DNA of 64,000 bases from Colwellia demingiae (GTDB taxonomy: Bacteria; Pseudomonadota; Gammaproteobacteria; Enterobacterales; Alteromonadaceae), in NCBI RefSeq assembly GCF_007954275.1, contig NZ_VOLT01000009.1:124001-188000 (forward strand). The letters are read 5' to 3'. The translations under genes were made by a program, and so were the position numbers. Shown piece by piece: positions 27,928 through 41,852 of this stretch. Within the stretch, counting starts at the first letter, position 1, and each line of letters starts with the position of its first letter. The notes beneath the pieces are model-generated. The model was not told the origin of the DNA, ran no database searches, and worked only from the letters and a program-made list of their open reading frames with translations.

Positions 27928-27944
27928 CACTGATAAGGAAAAAC

Positions 27945-29855
27945 ATGCCTGTAATTACTCTCCCTGACGGTTCACAACGCTCTTTTGAAAATGCTGTATC
28001 TATAATGGATGTAGCCCTTGATATTGGTCCTGGTCTTGCTAAAGCAACCATTGCAGGTCGTATCGACGGAAATCTTGTTGATGCTTGTGAATTAATTACT
28101 CAAGACGCCTCTTTACAACTTATCACCAGTAAAGATAGTGAAGGTCTTGAGATCATTCGTCACTCATGTGCACATTTATTAGGGCATGCAATAAAGCAGT
28201 TATACCCAAATGTTAAAATGGCTATCGGTCCAACGATCGACAATGGCTTTTATTATGACATTGACCTTGATGAATCAATTACTGAAGATGATTTAGTTAA
28301 GCTCGAAAAACGCATGACTGAATTAGCACGTACCGGTTATGAAGTTGTTAAGAAAACAGGTTCTTGGCAAGATGCTTATGACGCCTTTACCGAACGTGGC
28401 GAAACATACAAATTAGCTATTCTTGATGAAAACATCGAGAAAACAGATACACCGGCTTTATATCATCATCAAGAATACATTGATATGTGTCGTGGTCCTC
28501 ATGTACCAAGCATGCGTCATTGTCATCATTTTAAATTAATGAAAGTTGCTGGCGCTTATTGGCGTGGCGATTCAGACAACAAAATGTTGCAACGTATCTA
28601 TGGCACTGCATGGGCGGATAAAAAGCAACTTAAAGCTTATATCGTACGTTTAGCGGAAGCTGAAAAGCGTGACCATCGTAAAATTGGTAAAACATTAGAT
28701 TTATTCCATTGGCAAGAAGAAGCGCCAGGCATGGTGTTTTGGCATAACGATGGTTGGACTATTTATACTGAGTTAGAGAAATTTATTCGTGAAAAGTTAC
28801 ACGAATATGATTACGACGAAGTTAAAGCGCCAATGATGATGGATAGAAGTCTTTGGGAAAAATCAGGACATTGGGACAAATATGCCGATGGCATGTTTAC
28901 TACTACTTCTGAAAAACGTGAATACGCAATTAAACCAATGAACTGCCCAGGTCATGTTCAAATATTCAATCAAGGTTTGAAATCTTACCGTGATTTACCA
29001 TTGCGCATTGCTGAGTTCGGCTGTTGTCATCGTAATGAACCTTCAGGCTCTTTACATGGTTTAATGCGCGTTCGTGGCTTTACTCAAGATGATGCTCATA
29101 TTTTCTGTATGGAATCACAAGTTCAAGCGGAAGTGAAAAAATGTATTGAAATGGTATATGACGTCTATGGCTCGTTTGGCTTTGAAGATGTTGTTGTCAA
29201 GCTTTCTACCCGTCCTGAAAACCGTATTGGTAGTGATGAGATTTGGGATAAAGCGGAAGCTGGTTTAGCACAAGCATTAACAGACAGTAATATTGCTTTT
29301 GAATACTTACCTGGTGAAGGTGCTTTTTACGGTCCTAAAATAGAATTCACTTTAATGGATTGTTTAGGTCGTGCTTGGCAATGTGGAACAGTACAACTTG
29401 ATTTTGCATTACCAGAGCGTTTAGGTGCAACTTATGTCGGTGAAGATAACGAAAGATATACTCCGGTAATGATTCACCGAGCTATTTTAGGTTCATTAGA
29501 ACGTTTTATTGGTATTTTAATCGAAGAGTTCTCTGGTAAATTTCCAACATGGTTATCGCCTATTCAGACAACAATTATGAATATTACTGATAAACAAGCG
29601 CCATATTGTGAGAAAGTTGTTAAAAAACTAAAAGAAAATGGCTTTAGAGCAAAATTAGACTTGAGAAATGAGAAGATAGGCTTTAAAATCCGCGAGCACA
29701 CTTTGAAGCGAGTTCCTTATTTATTAGTTGTTGGTGATAAAGAGATGGAGTCCGGTGAAATATCCGTTCGAACTCGAAGTGGTGAAGATTTAGGAAAAAT
29801 GTCGGTTGATGATTTTATTGCTAAGTTATCTGATGAAGTTAAAACACGTCAGTAA
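27945..29855 (+). CDS. thrS: Threonine-tRNA ligase
   Basis: Charges tRNA-Thr with threonine and edits mischarged serine. The 636-residue protein has the N-terminal TGS domain (1-62), the editing domain with [11 protein letters not shown] and the HxxxC-type [12 protein letters not shown], the class II catalytic core ([10 protein letters not shown] with a zinc-binding Cys; [28 protein letters not shown]) and the anticodon-binding domain from about 535. Full length and intact. It heads thrS-infC-rpmI-rplT, the conserved translation cluster. Autoregulation is suggested by the anticodon-like hairpin before its start. Confidence 0.98.
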   Translation: MPVITLPDGSQRSFENAVSIMDVALDIGPGLAKATIAGRIDGNLVDACELITQDASLQLITSKDSEGLEIIRHSCAHLLGHAIKQLYPNVKMAIGPTIDNGFYYDIDLDESITEDDLVKLEKRMTELARTGYEVVKKTGSWQDAYDAFTERGETYKLAILDENIEKTDTPALYHHQEYIDMCRGPHVPSMRHCHHFKLMKVAGAYWRGDSDNKMLQRIYGTAWADKKQLKAYIVRLAEAEKRDHRKIGKTLDLFHWQEEAPGMVFWHNDGWTIYTELEKFIREKLHEYDYDEVKAPMMMDRSLWEKSGHWDKYADGMFTTTSEKREYAIKPMNCPGHVQIFNQGLKSYRDLPLRIAEFGCCHRNEPSGSLHGLMRVRGFTQDDAHIFCMESQVQAEVKKCIEMVYDVYGSFGFEDVVVKLSTRPENRIGSDEIWDKAEAGLAQALTDSNIAFEYLPGEGAFYGPKIEFTLMDCLGRAWQCGTVQLDFALPERLGATYVGEDNERYTPVMIHRAILGSLERFIGILIEEFSGKFPTWLSPIQTTIMNITDKQAPYCEKVVKKLKENGFRAKLDLRNEKIGFKIREHTLKRVPYLLVVGDKEMESGEISVRTRSGEDLGKMSVDDFIAKLSDEVKTRQ

Positions 29856-29906
29856 CACTTAAATAACGATAAAGCTAAAAACGGATAACATATAAAAATA
29901 ACATAG

Positions 29907-29942
29907 TCTGCCTTTCCTATAATTGTATAGAGTAAAGGCAGA
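29907..29942 (+). promoter_or_regulatory. Stem-loop in the thrS-infC spacer
   Basis: TCTGCCTTT and AAAGGCAGA pair across an 18-base loop. There is no T-run after it, so it is more likely an RNA-processing or control structure ahead of infC than a terminator. Confidence 0.4.
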
Positions 29943-29985
29943 GATTACATAAGCAGATTAAAGAGTTCTTTGGAGGAACATGGCT

Positions 29986-30537
29986 ATTAAAGGTGGACAA
30001 CGAGGCGGGCGTAAAGAGCCAGCTCATCGTTTGAATGAGTTAATTACAGATATTTTAGACAACGAAATTCGTTTGATTAAGTTTGACGGAGAGCCTGGTG
30101 GCATCGTTACATTAAATGAAGCAATGGACCAAGCTGACGAAGCTGGTGTTGATCTTGTTGAAATTAGCCCTACTGCTAAACCACCAGTTTGTCGTGTGAT
30201 GGATTACGGTAAATTCATCTATGAAAAAGCTAAAGAACAGAAAGAACAACGTAAAAACCAGAAACAAATACAGGTTAAGGAAATTAAATTCCGTCCTGGT
30301 ACAGATGAAGGCGATTATCAGGTGAAATTACGTAACCTGAAACGCTTTTTAGAAGGCGGCGACAAGGTCAAGGTTACATTACGTTTCCGTGGCCGTGAAA
30401 TGGCCCACCAAGAGCTCGGTTTAGCGCTTCTTACTCGTGTTAAAAACGATTTAGAAGAATTAACCGTACTTGAATTCTTTCCGCGTAGAGCAGAAGGACG
30501 TCAAATGGTGATGGTCTTAGCCCCTAAAAATAGATAA
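29986..30537 (+). CDS. infC: Translation initiation factor IF-3 (probable AUU start)
   Basis: IF-3 binds the 30S subunit, blocks premature 50S joining and checks the start codon. The body is standard ([49 protein letters not shown]), giving 183 residues from the chosen start. An ATG at 29980 exists, but GGAGG (29972-29976) is only three bases from it. The same site is nine bases from ATT at 29986, which opens ATT-AAA-GGT-GGA, the same opening as E. coli infC, whose AUU start lets IF-3 repress itself. I therefore choose 29986; the ATG at 29980 would add two residues. Confidence 0.93.
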   Translation: MKGGQRGGRKEPAHRLNELITDILDNEIRLIKFDGEPGGIVTLNEAMDQADEAGVDLVEISPTAKPPVCRVMDYGKFIYEKAKEQKEQRKNQKQIQVKEIKFRPGTDEGDYQVKLRNLKRFLEGGDKVKVTLRFRGREMAHQELGLALLTRVKNDLEELTVLEFFPRRAEGRQMVMVLAPKNR

Positions 30538-30748
30538 TCTTTGGTTTGACAAGTAATTAAACTTTTACTTTTTATTAAATAGAAGTTTAATTCACCAATT
30601 TTATCTTTACGCTGGTAGTACAGGCTTGCAAGTAAATTGATTGTTTCATGTTTTATTGTGATAAAAATCAGTTTCGCCCTCGCTACTTAATATTTGGCAT
30701 ATACCTCTTCTTTTATTAGAAAAGTGTATAAATTTGAGAATTATTCAC
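30538..30748 (+). promoter_or_regulatory. infC-rpmI spacer, probable L20 control region
   Basis: In E. coli the matching region holds the L20-binding structure that represses rpmI-rplT. Here 211 AT-rich bases separate the genes; I could not derive the pseudoknot by eye, so this is position-based. Confidence 0.35.
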
Positions 30749-30943
30749 ATGCCTAAAATGAAAACCAATAAAGGTGCTGCAAAGCGCTTTAAAAAAACAG
30801 CCAATGGCTACAAGTTCAAACAAGCTGGCCTTCGTCATATCTTGACTAAGCGTCGTACTAAAGTTAAGCGTCATCTTCGTGCTAAATGCATGATCGCCGC
30901 ATCTGACATTAAGTCAGTTAAAAAACTATTACGTCACGGTTAA
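30749..30943 (+). CDS. rpmI: 50S ribosomal protein L35
   Basis: A 64-residue basic protein of the large ribosomal subunit: [20 protein letters not shown], then [13 protein letters not shown]. The ATG at 30749 is the conserved start; the in-frame TTG at 30734 would add five residues not present in the family. It is followed after 16 bases by rplT behind an AGGAGA ribosome binding site. Confidence 0.98.
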   Translation: MPKMKTNKGAAKRFKKTANGYKFKQAGLRHILTKRRTKVKRHLRAKCMIAASDIKSVKKLLRHG

Positions 30944-30956
30944 TTAGGAGAGATAG

Positions 30957-31319
<363 letters not shown>

Positions 31320-31362
31320 GTAAAGTAATGTAAGCTTAATTAAGATTTAGTTAAGCTTAAAA

Positions 31363-31395
31363 AAAAGGACGCTTTATAGCGTCCTTTTTATTTTT
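31363..31395 (+). terminator. Terminator after rplT
   Basis: AAAAGGACGC-TTTATA-GCGTCCTTTTT, a strong GC-rich hairpin followed by a T tract. Confidence 0.92.
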
Positions 31396-31530
31396 AAAAG
31401 ATAGTGTTTAACTAAAGTTATTACTCGGTAATAGTAACGTTAGTTAAGCAGCAATTTTTATACACGCTGAAAATATTTAATACTTAGACTGATTGGTATT
31501 AACCAAAATTAATAATTAAGAGAAATAATT

Positions 31531-32634
31531 ATGAACTTAGCTGATAAAGTTTTAGCCGTTAATAACGACCTTCCTATCCGTACTGATGCACCTGTACACA
31601 GTGGTAAAGTACGTTCTGTTTATTGGTTGACAGCAACAGATAGCAAGCGTCTTATCGAAGAAAAGGGCTATGATGTTCCCAGTGATACTTCGTTAGCCAT
31701 TATGGTGATAAGTGACCGAATTTCTGCTTTTGATTGCATTTGGTCAGGAGAGAATGATATGCGTGGTGTTCCTGGTAAGGGCGCAGCACTTAATGCAATA
31801 TCAAACCATTGGTTTAAATTGTTCAAAGAGCAAGGTCTTGCTGATAGCCATATTCTAGACATTCCGCATCCCTTTGTATGGATTGTGCAAAAAGCTAAGC
31901 CAGTAATGATTGAAGCCATTTGTCGTCAATACATTACAGGTTCAATGTGGCGTTCATATACTAAGGGTGAAAGAGACTTTTGTGGTATTGAATTACCAGA
32001 AGGGTTAGCGAAAGATAGTAAGTTAACTGCACTATTACAAACACCTTCTACCAAAGGTATATTAGAAGGTATTCCCGGTGTTCCTGCTGTTGATGATGTC
32101 AATATTACGCGTAAAAACATTGAAGATAATTTTGAAGCATTTAACTTTAAATCAGTCGATGATATTGCACAGTATGAAAAGCTGCTGACTGAAGGTTTCG
32201 ATGTTATTTCTGCCGCTTTATCAAAAATAGACCAAGTTTTTGTTGATACAAAGTTTGAGTTTGGTTACGTCAAAGATGTTAACGGCGATGACAAACTAAT
32301 TTATATGGATGAAGTGGGTACGCCTGATTCTTCACGAATATGGGATGGGGAACAATATCGAGCAGGTAAGGTTGTTGAGAACTCCAAAGAAGGTTTTCGA
32401 CAGTTATTGTTAAACCATTTTACGGATCCTGATATTTTATTAAACAAAGATCGTATGAGTGAACGTGAAGCATTAGCACGTGATAATAAACTTCCGCTGT
32501 CAGTACTTATGGATGTTTCAAAAACTTATACTGATATCGCAGAAAAAATTACTGGTGATAAAATTGTTTTATCTGATAATCCTAAAGCTGAAATTGTTTC
32601 AATTTTACGTGAGCAGTATCAGTTAATTGATTAG
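31531..32634 (+). CDS. purC: Phosphoribosylaminoimidazole-succinocarboxamide synthase
   Basis: Joins aspartate to CAIR with ATP to give SAICAR in purine synthesis. The 367-residue protein is the long form seen in Vibrio and relatives rather than the 237-residue E. coli form. It has [11 protein letters not shown] at the N-terminus (ATP loop), [12 protein letters not shown], the substrate-binding [16 protein letters not shown] and [15 protein letters not shown] (metal/ATP site). Single gene with its own terminator. The purB product acts two steps later in the same pathway. Confidence 0.94.
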   Translation: MNLADKVLAVNNDLPIRTDAPVHSGKVRSVYWLTATDSKRLIEEKGYDVPSDTSLAIMVISDRISAFDCIWSGENDMRGVPGKGAALNAISNHWFKLFKEQGLADSHILDIPHPFVWIVQKAKPVMIEAICRQYITGSMWRSYTKGERDFCGIELPEGLAKDSKLTALLQTPSTKGILEGIPGVPAVDDVNITRKNIEDNFEAFNFKSVDDIAQYEKLLTEGFDVISAALSKIDQVFVDTKFEFGYVKDVNGDDKLIYMDEVGTPDSSRIWDGEQYRAGKVVENSKEGFRQLLLNHFTDPDILLNKDRMSEREALARDNKLPLSVLMDVSKTYTDIAEKITGDKIVLSDNPKAEIVSILREQYQLID

Positions 32635-32654
32635 TCTGTAAAATATCGAGTTCA

Positions 32655-32684
32655 TAAAAAAACCAGCTGATTGCTGGTTTTTTT
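32655..32684 (+). terminator. Terminator after purC
   Basis: AAAAAACCAGC-TGATT-GCTGGTTTTTTT, perfect stem with a T-run; the A-run before it could also serve the opposite strand. Confidence 0.92.
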
Positions 32685-32698
32685 ATATCAAATATTTA

Positions 32699-32858
32699 AT
32701 ACCAATTGAACTAAGTAAGTGATCATTTTCAAATGGCCTAAATATCCAATAACGTCGTTGCTTTCAATCCCAATAGCTAGCTATTGCTCAGTCAAGCGTC
32801 TTGTTCTTGAAAATTTAATCTCATTGAATTCTGTAACCTTAATTAATCCAAATGGTAT
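32699..32858. repeat. Dispersed intergenic repeat, copy 2 (MITE-like)
   Basis: 160 bases between purC and the leucine dehydrogenase gene. The ends are inverted: ATACCAATTGAACTAA at the left and, read on the other strand, ATACCATTTGGATTAA at the right. The interior aligns with 1850-1990. It has no coding capacity. The shape is that of a small non-autonomous mobile repeat. Confidence 0.75.
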
Positions 32859-32876
32859 AAGTCTTAATTATCGAAG

Positions 32877-33914
32877 CTAAGCTTTACCGCCATTCGCAAT
32901 TATCTCACGCGCCATTTCATCAGCAATGATGCCTGTAGGTCTATTTTGAGCATCCGCTTTAGCGTAAATATCTAACAAGGTGTGATAAATGTCACCAACT
33001 TTATTAGTTGATTTTTCGTGATCATAATTGTCTTCAAAAGATATGTTGATTATACCACCCGCATTAATCACATAATCGGGTGCGTATAATATACCGCGTT
33101 CAACCAATGCTTGGTCATGACGAGGTTCGGCTAATTGGTTATTCGCACAACCTGCAATGATAGTCGCTTTTAAACGATGTAGGGTTTCATCATTGATAGT
33201 GGCACCCAGAGCGCAAGGCGCATAGATATCGACGTCTTGATCGTATATTTCATCTAAGCCTACTATGGTGGCATTAAACTCAGTAGCAGCCATATCCAAA
33301 GCTGTTTGGTTGATATCAGTGATAAAAAGTTTTGCCCCAGCTTTGTGGAGGTGCTCACATAATTGATAGCCTACGCTACCTAAACCTTGAATGGCTACTT
33401 TGAGACCAGTCAAATCATCGCGGTTAAGTTTATGTTTTACTGACGCTTTGATACCAAGGAATGTTCCAAGAGCTGTAAAAGGTGCAGGGTTACCACTTTT
33501 ACCTTCAGTGCCTGTTACGAAAGGGGTTACGCTGTTTGTGATGTCAATATCACTGGTAGTAATATTGACATCTTCCGCACTTAAATAGCGTCCATTTAGC
33601 CTATTTAAAGCTTCACCAAAGGCCTTGAATAACGCTTTTGATTTTAGTTTTTTAGCATCGCCAATAATGACAGACTTTCCTCCGCCCATGCTAAGACCAG
33701 CCATAGCATTTTTATATGTCATACCTTTAGATAGTCTTAAAACATCAACGAGGGCTTCATCATCGTCAGCGTAATCCCACATTCTACAGCCACCCACTGC
33801 TGCTCCAAGTTTGGTACTATGTACGGCAATAATAGCCTTAAGGCCACTCGCTTCATCACTGCAATAAACTACTTGCTCGTGGTCGTCAAAATCTGGTAAA
33901 TCAAATAAAGCCAT
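32877..33914 (-). CDS. Leucine (branched-chain amino acid) dehydrogenase
   Basis: Oxidatively deaminates leucine, valine or isoleucine with NAD, feeding branched-chain breakdown. The 345-residue protein has LRLSKGMTYKNAMAGLSMGG GKS (substrate-binding and catalytic Lys region of the Glu/Leu/Phe/Val dehydrogenase family) and the NAD fold VAIQGLGSVGYQLCEHLHKA, with Asp of FITDIN selecting NAD. Phenylalanine dehydrogenase is an alternative, but length and sequence suit leucine dehydrogenase. Single gene with its start behind AATGGAGAC. Confidence 0.88.
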   Translation of the reverse strand: MALFDLPDFDDHEQVVYCSDEASGLKAIIAVHSTKLGAAVGGCRMWDYADDDEALVDVLRLSKGMTYKNAMAGLSMGGGKSVIIGDAKKLKSKALFKAFGEALNRLNGRYLSAEDVNITTSDIDITNSVTPFVTGTEGKSGNPAPFTALGTFLGIKASVKHKLNRDDLTGLKVAIQGLGSVGYQLCEHLHKAGAKLFITDINQTALDMAATEFNATIVGLDEIYDQDVDIYAPCALGATINDETLHRLKATIIAGCANNQLAEPRHDQALVERGILYAPDYVINAGGIINISFEDNYDHEKSTNKVGDIYHTLLDIYAKADAQNRPTGIIADEMAREIIANGGKA

Positions 33915-34143
33915 TGTTTGTCTCCATTCTTTCTTGCTAGAAAAGGCAATTTAAATGTGTTGTAATGTTGTTAAGGAACGATAGCACCTAGAAAAAACTC
34001 AAGCTAGTCACTGATAAAATTAACAATTTAAACTTAGGATGCAAGCTGTAAGCGAAAAGCTACAACATGCAAATTTAACGTGACAAACAGAGCTTTGCTA
34101 TAAATAACTAATCCAAAATAAATTCGAATAATTGAGAATTAAA

Positions 34144-34551
34144 ATGACCGAAGCAATACAAATGACAGAAGAGCAGCAACAGCAATGGATAAAAACGCAA
34201 TATCAAGTTGCTACTAAATACCTAGCCGAGAAAGGTGTTGTTACACAGAGTGTTCAGGTAGAAGAGAGTCGTTATTTAGTACCGATATTGGCGTTATGGA
34301 AGTTGACATCTATAGATGGCAATAAGTTTTGGGTTTTATGTGGGGATTTACCGAGCGACCATAGCGGTGTTGATGTTGCACCTAATGCTCGTGAAGCATT
34401 AAGGCACTTCTCCTTAAAGTGGCAAATGCAAGCTGAAAACTTATTACAAGCCAATAATGAAGAACAAAATAAATTTGCTCATTTATTAATTGGTCGTGCC
34501 GATGGTTTGTACAAATTATTCAATAATGAGTCATTGTGGCAGTCAAAATAA
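34144..34551 (+). CDS. DUF4826-like protein
   Basis: A 135-residue cytoplasmic protein of unknown function. TEEQQQQWIKTQYQVATKYL, then YLVPILALWKLTSIDGNKFW and GDLPSDHSGVDVAPNAREAL, resemble the DUF4826 family from marine gammaproteobacteria (recalled, not searched). The ATG at 34144 has GAGAATTAAA before it; an in-frame TTG at 34132 is less likely. Convergent with purB across a shared terminator. Confidence 0.75.
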   Translation: MTEAIQMTEEQQQQWIKTQYQVATKYLAEKGVVTQSVQVEESRYLVPILALWKLTSIDGNKFWVLCGDLPSDHSGVDVAPNAREALRHFSLKWQMQAENLLQANNEEQNKFAHLLIGRADGLYKLFNNESLWQSK

Positions 34552-34648
34552 ATTAGTCTTTTTATATTTTACAGGGTGTTAATCCAGAAAAACACTAACA
34601 CCATGTTTCATTTACAAATTTGACAAATAAATATACAAGTATAGAAAT

Positions 34649-34677
34649 AAAAAAAGAAGGCAGAGCCTTCTTTTTTA
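34649..34677. terminator. Bidirectional terminator between the DUF4826-like gene and purB
   Basis: AAAAAGAAGGC-AGA-GCCTTCTTTTTT, with an A-run on one side and a T-run on the other. Confidence 0.9.
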
Positions 34678-34700
34678 TAGTCAAAATCTGAAAGAAAAGA

Positions 34701-36089
<1,389 letters not shown>

Positions 36090-36144
36090 TTAATATTCTC
36101 TTTAATTAAAATGCTTAATTTAAGAGTTAAATAGTGTTTAAATT

Positions 36145-36780
36145 TTATCGAATAGATTTAAGTAATTCTTTTGCGGTATCGACTATTTTCTTACGACTGA
36201 ATAATATGTGGCGTCTTTTACCGCCTACTTGTCGCCATAATACAGCCGCACGTATACCCGCTAATAGTAAGGCTCTAATTTTATATTGGTTTATATTTTG
36301 TTTTAAAATACTTGGCTCGCCAGTGACCTGAATCTTATGACCTAGCGGGCTGATAATATCGCTATAAATACTAGCGAAACTTGCCGTTAATGTGTCGCTG
36401 GTTAGTGTGTAATGTTCAAGTTGCCGCTCGGTTGCGTTTATACGTTCACCGAGAGCGTTAAGCTGTTTAGGTTGCTTAGTAAGACGTCTTTCTAAATTTA
36501 TTAAGCTAATGATATAGCGAGTAAGTTCGGGATCTTTGCCCTTTTTAGCGCTGTCTGTACCATTATCACTACCTAAATGGCTGATTAATAGCTCAAGACC
36601 TTTTTTAATATTACCGATCTCACCACCATAAACCGCTAAGGTATTTACTGGCGAGGTTTCAATGATACTTTGCAATAAAACACTGAATTCTTCATCAGAG
36701 ATTTGTCCCGTGCGTGATACTTGTTGTACTTGATAGGCTACTTGACAAATAGCCGCAAAGGTAATTGTTTGATCTTTCAT
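36145..36780 (-). CDS. hflD: High frequency lysogenization protein HflD
   Basis: A helical peripheral membrane protein; in E. coli it binds the lambda CII activator and shifts phage toward lysis. The 211-residue protein has the family blocks FAAICQVAYQVQQVSRTG, VYGGEIGNIKKGLELLISHL and IRALLLAGIRAAVLWRQVGG. Its normal role apart from phage is unclear. It sits between mnmA and purB, the E. coli order. Confidence 0.93.
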   Translation of the reverse strand: MKDQTITFAAICQVAYQVQQVSRTGQISDEEFSVLLQSIIETSPVNTLAVYGGEIGNIKKGLELLISHLGSDNGTDSAKKGKDPELTRYIISLINLERRLTKQPKQLNALGERINATERQLEHYTLTSDTLTASFASIYSDIISPLGHKIQVTGEPSILKQNINQYKIRALLLAGIRAAVLWRQVGGKRRHILFSRKKIVDTAKELLKSIR

Positions 36781-36853
36781 TGTTTCTCTAGTTTTTAGTT
36801 TGTCTGTTTTACTTTATTAGTCTTAGTTGGACTTGGCTTAGGCATGCTCAATG

Positions 36854-37981
36854 TTAGCGAATAAGGGTATCAATGATACCACCACCTAAACAGACATCAT
36901 TTTGATAAAATACAACGGACTGTCCAGGAGTCACTGAACTTTGTTGCTCAGTAAAGTCTATTTGATATTCTCCCGTAGCAGAGTCGCTTATAGGAGTGAC
37001 AGTACATGAAACATCTTCTTGACGATAACGAGTCTTCACTGTGCATTTAATGCTCGTTGTTAGTGCTTTTCTATCAACCCAATGTAATTGATTGGCAATT
37101 AGGCCTTTAGAAAATAGGCGAGGGTGGTTATGCCCTTGACCAACAATAAGCACATTGCGTAATAAATCTTTTTCAACAACATACCAAGGCGCTTCACCTG
37201 CATCAGCTAAACCGCCAATACGCAAACCCTTGCGTTGTCCTAAAGTATGATACATAAGCCCATCATGATGACCGACAGCAACACCTTCTGCTGATTCAAT
37301 AATACCGGGCTGTGCAGGTAAATATTGACCTAAAAAGTCTTTGAATTTACGCTCACCAATGAAACAAATACCAGTACTGTCTTTTTTGTTATGGGTTATT
37401 AATCCCGCTTTTTCTGCGATAGCACGTACTTCAGGCTTTTCAATATGGCCAACAGGAAATAAAGTGTGCGCTAACTGAGCTTCATCAAGGGTGTAGAGAA
37501 AATAACTTTGGTCTTTATTATTATCAAGACCTCGTATCATTTTCCATGAATTATCGCGTAGCTCACGCTGAACGTAATGTCCGGTGGCAATGTAATCAGC
37601 ACCTAAATCTTCACAAGCAAACTCTAAAAATGCTTTGAACTTTATTTCTTTATTACACATGATGTCAGGGTTGGGAGTACGTCCAGCCTTATATTCAGCT
37701 AGGAAGTACTCAAAAACATTGTCCCAATATTCAGTAGCAAAGTTGATAGTATGTAATTTGATATCTAGTTTGTCACAAATAGCCTGCGCATCTTCTAAAT
37801 CTTGGGCTGCAGCACAATACTCATCAGTATCATCCTCTTCCCAATTTTTCATAAACAAACCCTCTACTTGGTAACCTTGCTCTTTAAGCAAATAAGCAGA
37901 GACAGAAGAGTCGACACCTCCAGACATACCAACAATGACTTTGGTTTGTTCTGGGGCTTTAGTATTTGAGGCTGTTAACAT
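36854..37981 (-). CDS. mnmA: tRNA-specific 2-thiouridylase MnmA
   Basis: Thiolates U34 of tRNA-Lys, -Glu and -Gln. The 375-residue protein has the PP-loop [12 protein letters not shown] (about 18-29), the catalytic cysteines C109 in IMCNKEIKF and C206 in [10 protein letters not shown], and TGHYVQR for tRNA contact. Full length. About 110 bases separate it from nudJ upstream, with hflD following; the group matches the E. coli nudJ-mnmA-hflD-purB order. Confidence 0.97.
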   Translation of the reverse strand: MLTASNTKAPEQTKVIVGMSGGVDSSVSAYLLKEQGYQVEGLFMKNWEEDDTDEYCAAAQDLEDAQAICDKLDIKLHTINFATEYWDNVFEYFLAEYKAGRTPNPDIMCNKEIKFKAFLEFACEDLGADYIATGHYVQRELRDNSWKMIRGLDNNKDQSYFLYTLDEAQLAHTLFPVGHIEKPEVRAIAEKAGLITHNKKDSTGICFIGERKFKDFLGQYLPAQPGIIESAEGVAVGHHDGLMYHTLGQRKGLRIGGLADAGEAPWYVVEKDLLRNVLIVGQGHNHPRLFSKGLIANQLHWVDRKALTTSIKCTVKTRYRQEDVSCTVTPISDSATGEYQIDFTEQQSSVTPGQSVVFYQNDVCLGGGIIDTLIR

Positions 37982-38092
37982 GTGTTTTGACCAATAGATT
38001 TATTAAAAATTAGCGTACTAACTATAATTAAAAGTAAGTGTACTGAAATAAGAGGCGAAAAATTATAACATGCACAACTAATAGGATATAGA

Positions 38093-38617
38093 TTAAAGAT
38101 TAGATTTTAACTGTGATAACGGAATTTTATTGCCAGCTAAGTAATCTTCTACACACTCTAGCACCATAGAACTACGTAATTGAGAACGTTTTTCTTTGAT
38201 TTGTTCAAGGGTATACCAATGGGTATCAATGATTTCATTGTCTTGAGGTTGGCCTTTTAACCACTGTTTTAATTCGACAACAAAACAAAAGCGTAAAAAA
38301 TATAGCTTGAGATCAGGTTGGTGAAAATAATAAATACCGCATAAAAAATCGGGTTCTACTTGTAAGCCTGTTTCTTCTAGTACCTCTCGTTTTATGGCCG
38401 CAGTAAGACTTTCATTTTCCTCTAAATGCCCGGCAGGTTGATTAAAAACGACTCGGCTCTTTTCATGTTCTTCAACAAACAAAAATTTACCACCGTGATG
38501 AATAATGGCAGCAACGGTTGTATTTGGTTTAAATTGATTTATACCATGGTCGTTTTCATTAGATATATTAGGACCAGATGTGAGGGGCTTGTTACTGCTC
38601 AACTTTATATTCCCCAT
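38093..38617 (-). CDS. nudJ: NUDIX hydrolase NudJ
   Basis: A phosphohydrolase of the NudJ group, acting on nucleoside di- and triphosphates or thiamine pyrimidine pyrophosphate. The Nudix box is complete: G-x5-E-x7-REVLEETGL at about residues 68-90. The 174-residue protein is about 20 residues longer than the E. coli enzyme because of an N-terminal Ser/Asn-rich extension, so the true start may lie further in, near [14 protein letters not shown]. Its 5' end overlaps rluE by 26 bases. Confidence 0.88.
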   Translation of the reverse strand: MGNIKLSSNKPLTSGPNISNENDHGINQFKPNTTVAAIIHHGGKFLFVEEHEKSRVVFNQPAGHLEENESLTAAIKREVLEETGLQVEPDFLCGIYYFHQPDLKLYFLRFCFVVELKQWLKGQPQDNEIIDTHWYTLEQIKEKRSQLRSSMVLECVEDYLAGNKIPLSQLKSNL

Positions 38618-39197
38618 TATTAATATTGTCTAATGTCCAGTTACCAATACGATATCTAATGAGTCGCAGGGTAGGGAAGCCTATGTTTGCTGTCATCCGT
38701 CTAACTTGTCTATTACGACCTTCTGTAATTGTAATTTCTAGCCAAGTCGTTGGGATACTGGCACGCTCTCTTATAGGAGGATTACGTGGCCAAACGTTAG
38801 GTTCAAGCATAATGGCAACTTTAGCCGGTTTAGTCATACCGTCCTTTAATTCGACTCCTTGACGTAATTTTGTTAAATCTTGTTCTGAAGGCGTCCCTTC
38901 AATTTGCACCCAATAAGTTTTTTCGGTCTTCTTAACTGGATTGGCAATCTGATGTTGTAATTTCCCATCATTGGTGAGTAACAATAAGCCTTCACTATCT
39001 CTATCTAGTCTTCCCGCGGCATATATACCTGGTATTGTAATAAAATCTTTTAATGTACGGCGGTTGTTCTCATCGGTAAATTGACAAAGAACGTCAAACG
39101 GTTTGTTAAAAAGCACTACTATCTGCTTTTCATCAAGTGGTCGTACCTTTCTTTGCTTTTTAGCGGTATGTCTTGTATAGCCGTTGCTCTGATTCAT
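38592..39197 (-). CDS. rluE: 23S rRNA pseudouridine(2457) synthase RluE
   Basis: Isomerises uridine 2457 in the 23S rRNA peptidyl-transferase region. The 201-residue protein has the RsuA-type catalytic motif [14 protein letters not shown] with Asp at about 65, preceded by [13 protein letters not shown] and followed by [20 protein letters not shown]. It has no S4 domain, as expected for RluE. Shares its 3' end with the start of nudJ. Confidence 0.93.
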   Translation of the reverse strand: MNQSNGYTRHTAKKQRKVRPLDEKQIVVLFNKPFDVLCQFTDENNRRTLKDFITIPGIYAAGRLDRDSEGLLLLTNDGKLQHQIANPVKKTEKTYWVQIEGTPSEQDLTKLRQGVELKDGMTKPAKVAIMLEPNVWPRNPPIRERASIPTTWLEITITEGRNRQVRRMTANIGFPTLRLIRYRIGNWTLDNINNGEYKVEQ

Positions 39198-39319
39198 TTG
39201 TAGACTAATTTTCCTTTAAAATATGTGATGCCTTTCTGCTTGGCTATATTAATACGCTTTGAATTACTATACTATGTGCGCGCAAAAAATAAATTTTAGC
39301 TTGGGTGAATATGCATTAA

Positions 39320-41611
<2,292 letters not shown>

Positions 41612-41670
41612 GTCAATTTTTTGATTTAAAATAAATATGTAGTTAAGGTGCTAGTAAATAGCACTATATT

Positions 41671-41706
41671 AATCAAAAGCTAAGAAATAATGCTTAGTTT
41701 TTGATT
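41671..41706 (+). terminator. Hairpin after monomeric icd
   Basis: AATCAAAAGCTAAG and CTTAGTTTTTGATT pair around AAATAATG with one G-T. It lies 60 bases after the stop and separates the two icd transcripts. Confidence 0.7.
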
Positions 41707-41852
41707 ATCTTTATTATTATATTTAAGTCTAATTTATGTTTATTCATTTTAATGATAGTAGTTATCACTAAATAGTGATTAGTGACTTATCCTTTTTTGA
41801 ATTATTTTAGTAAAATAACCTTTTTATACTTGTTTAATGTGGAGCTCGCCCT

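Noticed and set aside
29980-29985. ATG at 29980 as the infC start
   Set aside because: Only three bases from the ribosome binding site; the ATT at 29986 has ideal spacing and matches the conserved opening.
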